Positions 58,531-64,000 of a stretch of 64,000 nucleotides of DNA are shown here, piece after piece. Location: contig JAECYW010000004.1 in the NCBI GenBank assembly GCA_023014335.1, positions 2,604,001-2,668,000 on the forward strand, given 5' to 3'. Both the position numbers and the translations under genes were made by a program. This stretch comes from Galerina marginata. Its lineage: Eukaryota > Basidiomycota > Agaricomycetes > Agaricales > Galerinaceae. The stretch's first letter is position 1. The number at the start of each line of letters is the position of its first letter. The notes beneath the pieces were generated by a model. It did no database searches and was not told the DNA's origin. It worked only from the letters and a program-made list of their open reading frames with translations.

Positions 58531-59614
58531 CTTGGGTGAGTGGGCCATTGCTGCGCATGGCATGTATGAGTCTTTTTTAAATTGGATAGAATATTATTCA
58601 TATAAAAAAGCACAAAATACAAAGAATATTGTGCTGTGCGATGAAATCTAGGCTAAAAAATATGATCTTATACTCAAATTGTAGGGATTTTTAAGGCGGT
58701 TATTTTAAGCCTAAATGCGCCCTGTCACGTGACGTGTAGGGGGCGAAAAATGGGATTTACTGGTGGCAGGATCATAAAAATTGGCCTAGAACTGGCTGAG
58801 ATATGGACAATTGTTTGTAATAGGAAGGTTTTTACCGCGGTGTTGATGGATGAATGAATGAATGAATCAATTTTTGGCCTAAGTCCTGGAATAATGAATG
58901 AGTTTTTGATAAATCAAAAGACTCATAACAAGATTTTATCCGTTTGCCTTGATTTTAGGTTCAAAATTTCGGGAAAAATCAGGGCTACAATCTGATGGCA
59001 TCAAACAAATTATTACATAAGCATATCTTACGAGAAACTCCTCATTTGGGCCAAATCTCAGAGAAATATGAAGTTTTTATATGTTTCGGACAGGTAATAA
59101 CAAGGGGAGTTTAAATTTTGAGGTTTTTAGAATATTTGGCAATGTTTGCACAACTTTGTTTGTCCCTGTGACATGTGTCTAGTAACTCAATTTTGGCAAA
59201 TTACTCCAAGTCAGAGCCAGAGGTGATATGACATGTACTATGGATTGTTTTGGTATATTCCCAGGACCATATTGATTACATAATATGTCTGAAAACAAGT
59301 TGAATCACTTAAATATGACATAAAACAGCCCAGTTGGGTGCTTTTGAAGCATAAAATGACATGTTTGGGCCGATATTCCCACAGAATTGATGCCATCATG
59401 CTTACCTGATAACATGATCATGTAGAGAGCAAAAAATGGGATTTACTGGTGGCAGGATCATAAAAATTGGCCTAGAACTGGCTGAGATATGGACAATTGT
59501 TTGTAATAGGAAGGTTTTTACCGCGGTGTTGATGGATGAATGAATGAATGAATCAATTTTTGGCCTAAGTCCTGGAATAATGAATGAGTTTTTGATAAAT
59601 CAAAAGACTCATAA
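58531..59614 (-). mobile_element. Non-autonomous Helentron R, second family (n = 1)
   Basis: The 3' end CTTGGGTGAGTGGGCCATTG is at 58531 and the 5' end ...AAAAGACTCATAA at 59614. The 5' palindrome GAGTTTTTGATAAATC appears twice, at 58900 and 59586, 686 bp apart. The length of 1,084 bp = 398 + 686, where element H (n = 0) is 395 bp. The right flank is C, unlike most copies. Confidence 0.86.
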
Positions 59615-60899
59615 CATAATCTAGTCACTCCATCTTCACTAAAGCTGAGGAGGCCCTCAAAAAGACTACATTGGTTAAAAAGATATAGCTGTAAGAGTGA
59701 TATAATATTAGATAAAAAAAAGTGATTGATGAAAAAAATAAATAGGAGGCATGTGCATAGCCAGCTAAAGAAACAACCAGCATAAATTACTTTTAAAAGC
59801 ACTTTAGAATTTTCATTTATTTGTGATTTGTGGCTGTGCAGAGTACTGATGTGTCGGTACTCTGCACAGCCACAATAGAAAAACTTAAACTGCAGATTTT
59901 TATTTAAAAGACATTTTAGAAGTTTTAAAGCTTTATATGTACATAATGTTAGACTTTCAAAATAAAGTGTGTTACTAGTGATTTACACTAATGAGAGCAC
60001 AATAAGCTTAGTTTACACAAGGGATTACATGTTGGTACATATGTGATTATCTTACAGAGTGAGATGTGACTATAATTGTTCACAATATTGTGTTTGAAAT
60101 AATTGTGACACAGAACTCCAAATTACACTACAAAAATGATAACAACAGAAAGGTGTTAATGAGGAGATTACCAAACAGTAAAACTTTTTACATAATATCA
60201 CTTTTATCTTATGCTATAAGCAAATGATTATGCAAATCATGCTATTTTACAGTGAAACAGATTGAAAACAATATGAAACCAAAACTAAAATACTATCTAT
60301 AGCATTCAAAAGTATTTTATCAATTAATCCTAACTTATAATAAGCCTGTCTATATTATCATATGATCAAATCTCTTGATTTTAAACTGAAAACAACTGTA
60401 AGAAGAGGTTTAACATATCACTTACTATCTAGGGATGCAGAAAGTACTTTGGAAAGTTTATTAAGTTTACAAATAGTATGATTTATAACTGAGATGGAGC
60501 AAAACAGGTCTAAAAGCCTATAAATAGCTATACAACTGACATAAACAATGTTTAGTCATATCAGCTAAATATATAAAACATAACAACCGAAGCCAGAGCA
60601 TCTAACTGACTGAAAAGTGAAAGGAATAATAATATTTAATCATGTTACTGGCAAGACCTAACCTTAGTTTAGGTGTCTAGGAACAAAAGCTAAAAGTAGA
60701 CCCTAGCAACGGACATCAGACAATCATTCCCATGGTCAATAATGATTTTGATACTATTAGAAAAGTTTGTAGACTTTTAATTCAGAGTCGGTCACAAAAA
60801 ATAAAACAGTAGGAGAATTTCCATTGTTTTTGTTAGGAACCATTTTCTTCTGCTATCAAGTGTAGAAAACAAGTTTTTTTACTATGTAAAAACTCATAA
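59615..60899 (-). mobile_element. L-like relict L3, 5' end at the right
   Basis: It ends with a degenerate 5' terminus (TGATAG-type body TCTGCTATCAAGTGTAGAAA, then AAAAACTCATAA at 60899). The preceding 250 bp (AACAAAAGCTAAAAGTAGAC, then GTCACAAAAAATAAAACAGT) parallel L2 near 53860-53980. It contains a hairpin at 59830-59873. No 3' terminus is found; the left limit is set by element R. No gene. Confidence 0.55.
59830..59873. repeat. GTGGCTGTG hairpin in L3
   Basis: GTGGCTGTGCAGAGTAC, a short loop, and the complement ending CACAGCCAC. It has nearly the same arms as the hairpin at 28109 but a different loop. Confidence 0.8.
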
Positions 60900-61142
60900 C
60901 ATAAATGTGTGACAAGCATGTAAATAAAGGCAAATTCAAAGTCATGTGATCTGAATTGATGTCATCAATCACCAAATAAATACCCTATGTATATACATAT
61001 GTACAAGAGCAACGTCATAGCACGTCGTAGTCTACTACGTAGGCAGACTGTTGGTAAACTGCTGTTGGGCAGTTTACCTACCTGATGTCTTCAACTAGCG
61101 GCATAGGCTGCTAAATATGACACTATGTTCGATGCTAACATT
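60900..61142. other. Remnant of an M-like foldback element
   Basis: ATAAATGTGTGACAAGCATG and the following 70 bp resemble the right part of M (49272-49330). GGTAAACTGCTGTTGGGCAG resembles its end region. It adjoins the copia integrase pseudogene. Confidence 0.5.
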
Positions 61143-61674
61143 TCACTTTTCTGGCCAATAGATGCAATGTCCGTTGCTCTGCAAGTCAAAACCAACCCAA
61201 TAACCTGGCTTAGCACGAACACACAGCTTACCAGTATCCGTATCATGAACCCAAACTTTGCAACCCCACTTGGGTAAGTCGGAAAGATTCAGAGGTTTCT
61301 TGCTGACTAAATGATAAGGTGTCCAACCATCCAGGGCTTTTGTAGATGTGCAATTCTTCAAGTAAACGACATGGAGAAGACATCTACCCAGAGAAAAAGT
61401 GGTAAACCACTTGTGACAATCATCGCTTGCACATTCTCCATCAAGATACAATTAAGCCATTCGGAGACACCATTGTCTTTGGGAGTGTCATGCATGGTAA
61501 GCTTCAATTGTGTGCCCTTCAATTCAAGATAATTCATGAAATTGTGATCCAGGTATTCACCGCCACGGTCGGCACAAAGACATTTGATGAGGGCATCGAG
61601 GTGGACATAACACCAAGTTTTGAAGTTCTTGAAGCAAAGAAAAACTTTGGACTTCTTCCGCAGAAGGTAAACCA
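61143..61674 (-). pseudogene. Copia integrase fragment, frameshifted
   Basis: On the minus strand: VYLLRKKSKVFLCF, CADRGGEYLD (catalytic Asp), DNGVSEWLN (catalytic Glu region), SGLPLFLW; then after a one-base shift near 61385, LLHVVYLKNCTSTKALDG, TPYHLVSKKPLNLSDL, WVHDTDTGK and GHCIYWPEK. It continues the donor-like copia at 62367 once elements S and T are removed (...DDNTRWT then VYLLRK). Confidence 0.82.
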
Positions 61675-61899
61675 CTTGTGGGTGTGGGCCATTGCTTTGC
61701 ATGGCATGTATGAGTCCTTTTTAATTTCAAAAGGTCAAAAGTTAATGGCACAACCAGACACTTTGGAGGCCAGAAGAGTGTTCTAGATGATAGTAAAGAG
61801 TAGCCAGAGACCATAGCAAAAGGAACCAAGTCAATAGCTGCATTAGTGATGGAGGGAAAGAAACAAAAAAGTTTCAAAGTTCAATTTATTATACATATA
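61675..61899 (-). mobile_element. Helentron S, second family, truncated
   Basis: 3' end CTTGTGGGTGTGGGCCATTG at 61675, hairpin GCCATTGCTTTGCATGGC, arm ATGAGTCCTTTTT; the body matches the reverse of Q (58215-58443). It is cut at 61900 by element T. Only the last bases ATAA of its 5' end seem to survive at 62363-62366. The flanks fit an A/T insertion in copia integrase. Confidence 0.75.
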
Positions 61900-62362
61900 C
61901 TTGGTCAGAGGCCATTGCTGTGCATGGCAAAAACAAGTTCTTACTTTGGGGGTGAGGCAGTACCTAGAGAAATGTTATTACATAAATACATGTTAAATAA
62001 GTAAATAATATGTAGTCTGCTCAAATCTGAATGGATTGGGATGTTCTTATACTCAAAAAAAGCAGAAAAATGAGGCAATTCTAGCATGCCTAAAATTGCC
62101 TGGTCACTTGACTAGAAAGGCCCTGATTTTTACGAATTTTTTGATAGCAAGATCATCAAAATTGGCCTAGTAATGGCTGAGATACAGAAACCATGCAGAG
62201 TCACTCTATGAGTGGGAGAATTTCAAATGATTGCGTTAGGAACCATTTCTGCCTGCTATGCAGGCCAGAAAACAAGTTCTTTTACTACGTAAGAACTTGT
62301 AACAAGATTAATTATTAGACTACAATAAGAAACTTGTAACAAGATTAATTTATACGTCGCTT
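61900..62362 (-). mobile_element. Helentron T, 5'-side truncated
   Basis: 3' end CTTGGTCAGAGG at 61900; palindrome at about 62274; then the start of the next repeat unit (AAGATTAATTTATACGTCGC) which stops abruptly at CTTA. The element therefore had at least one unit, and a deletion removed the rest together with most of S. Confidence 0.78.
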
Positions 62363-62366
62363 ATAA

Positions 62367-63341
62367 TTGTCCAACGTGTGTTATCATCTGTGAAACTGAC
62401 AAAATATTGCTGTCCGCCAAGAGTATTGACGTTGGCAGGCCCCCAAACATCCGAGTGGATCTCCTCCCCAAACTCCAAAGCTCTCTTGCCCTCGCAAACC
62501 TTTGAAACAGCCTTCCGCTTTGTTTTGGCTTGAATACAGGCATCGTACTGAATAGGTTTGTCCGAATCCACTAATTCCACACCCTTAATGAGACCATCCT
62601 TTAGGCCCTATTCAGGATCCCGGTTATCTCTCAGTTTAGGCCGGTTAGGCTTGGTTAAGTTAGGCACACATTTTTAAAAAGGAGATCCTACCTTTGATCC
62701 CAAGCATGACCAAACTCATGTGATTCTGCTGTTTTTTCACATCATCTCTGCCAGCTCATCGCTGTTTCTAATGGTCTTCATCGTCGTTTGCAACAGTGAG
62801 CTCAGTGTTGGCTGTCCCTCTTGCACTTACACTGGCGCTTTTGCACAAATAAATTAAAAATAAGTTTTACTTTGCATTACAGACTTTTTATAATTGAATA
62901 AGCTTGTATTTACTGAGATATTGAGGCCCGCCATAAATGTTGGTGGGAGTGGCAGACAATGAGCAAGAATTTTGGTTGTTGGGGAAGGAACATGAGAATG
63001 ATCTCAGCCCACGTGCATGCTGTGACTCCCATCATCACATCAGCTTGAAACCTAACCTAACCAACAAAAACCGAGAGTAACTGAGATCCCGAATGGGGCC
63101 TTACTAGTTTCTTTGCATCTGCCAAATTAATGTGTCCCATGCAACAATGAAACTCCATAAGAGTTAATTTCTGTACATCCTCAGTTTCCGCAGCATTAAC
63201 CAAAGGCTGATCACAAAAGACGCGATATAGGTCCTTAACCTTTGGAATGACCCCAATAAGCTCGCTGTTGCCATGTCGGATCTCGGCATACTGCCCACCA
63301 AAGGTGGTGAAAAAGCCTGCATCGTCGAGACATCCAATTGA
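62367..63341 (-). pseudogene. Donor-like copia locus (GAG-pre-integrase and integrase start) with MITE
   Basis: Minus-strand counterpart of the captured fragment: GCLDDAGFF ... EFHCCMGHIN ... AKKLV, interrupted by the 497-bp MITE (62604-63100), then KDGLIKGVELV ... AKTKRKAVSK ... VSFTDDNTRWT. It lacks the large TIR element, giving the empty site CCAAAACAAAGCGGAAGG. It also continues into more integrase (61143-61674), which the captured copy does not, so this looks like the source. One visible difference: STMQ here, STTQ in the captured copy (alternative frame). Confidence 0.82.
62604..63100. mobile_element. 497-bp MITE, second copy
   Basis: GGCCCTATTCAGGATCC ... GAATGGGGCC with TTA on both sides (62601-62603, 63101-63103). 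It is the reverse complement of the 30359-30855 element at the homologous copia position. Confidence 0.85.
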
Positions 63342-64000
63342 CTTGTGAAGCAGCCATTGCTGCGCATAGCAAATATGAGTTCTTTTTGTTTTTATTGTCA
63401 TAAGTTCATCAGTATCAAATACCCAGCTATTGATTATAATTTTTAGACTAGATAAAAACAGCATAAAATATTTAAAGACTCAAAACAAATCACACAATTC
63501 CTCAGCATTTACAATTAGTAATAAATTCATTCATTTGAATAATAAATTGAAGTATTTGAGGAATGGTGCAAATATTTGTCAATATTTGTGAGCATAAATA
63601 TACTCAGCAGATAACCCAGAATTTTGCAAATTTTATGATACAAAATTCATGATATTTGAACAAGAATCCAGAAAGCTATGATATTATAATATATTTAATC
63701 TCTTATCTTGGGCATTTACTTGAAAATTAAGTTATCAGATTGCATGGTATAAATATATTTGGACTCAGAAAAAATTTCTCTTATTTTACAAATTTTTTTT
63801 GCTTTCCACAACTTTCCCACACTTGGTTGCAAAACACTTATTTCTTGAATAATACAAACAGAACCAAATATTTGCAAATTATTATCCACCGATTTTATTG
63901 CCCTGAATTTTCTGAATTTTCTGATATTAAAATTATGTAATTTGAGTCAGAACTGAGCATGTTAGAGACTGATTACTGATTTGCAGACTTGCATCCAAAA
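63342..64000 (-). mobile_element. Helentron K2, partial
   Basis: CTTGTGAAGCAGCCATTGCT at 63342 is the 3' terminus; the rest is the reverse complement of K1 and would end about 980 bp beyond the window if full length. It is inserted in the donor-like copia at the same position as the internal K terminus of the composite (TCAATTGGATG). Confidence 0.85.

Noticed and set aside
58531..60905. CA target duplication for elements R and L3
   Set aside because: The right flank starts CATAA in both and R has CA on the left, but most copies show no duplication and no empty site is available here; it could be coincidence.

Overview
The window is a fungal, probably mushroom-forming basidiomycete (Agaricomycete), intergenic region made almost entirely of nested transposable elements. 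I infer the host group from the style of the Ty3/gypsy and Ty1/copia pol genes, the PIF1-type Helitron helicase tail and a fragment resembling the accessory genes of KDZ transposons. I see no convincing single-copy host gene and no tRNA, rRNA or CRISPR array.

The dominant theme is a superfamily of Helitron/Helentron-like elements. Each begins TTA followed by a short arm (ACAAGTTCTTAC in the main family) and ends with the reverse complement of that arm, a fixed hairpin close to GCCATGCGCAGCAATGGC, about 11 more bases, and usually CAAG. They insert between A and T with no target duplication, as four interrupted coding frames and two empty sites inside the window show. Two neighbouring remnants at 1-2291 carry the tails of helicase/cysteine-protease proteins and end in the same hairpin, so they are candidate autonomous partners. 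The main non-autonomous family has the length 380-400 bp + n x 845-889 bp (n = 0, 1, 3, 6, 10). Every repeat unit carries a complete 5' end, while the element has a single 3' end.

Layout: 1-2291, two autonomous Helitron tails. 2292-5189, a Ty1/copia RT-RNase H with 3' LTR, split by one element. 5800-9274, a decayed Ty3/gypsy pol and a hypothetical gene. 9628-19361, a paralogue of that gene split by a 10-unit array element. 19362-28476, more array elements, a broken proline-rich ORF, a KDZ-accessory-like fragment and minisatellites. 28477-57730, one large composite: a Helentron that appears to have captured a copia fragment, which was then hit by a TIR element (30942-57527, 8-bp target duplication, arms of about 1.4 kb). 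Inside lie a truncated chromodomain Ty3/gypsy (33996-51168, reverse strand) with an intact 887-aa extra ORF, a 6-unit array element, a foldback element and an inverted pair of 2,817-bp Helentrons. 57731-64000, smaller Helentrons of a second family, and the reverse-strand copia locus that looks like the donor of the captured fragment.

The nesting gives a relative history: copia; then K and the 497-bp TIR element in it; then capture and transposition of K plus copia; then the 8-bp-TSD element; then gypsy and later Helentrons. Homology and family names are from reading the sequence; no database search was possible.
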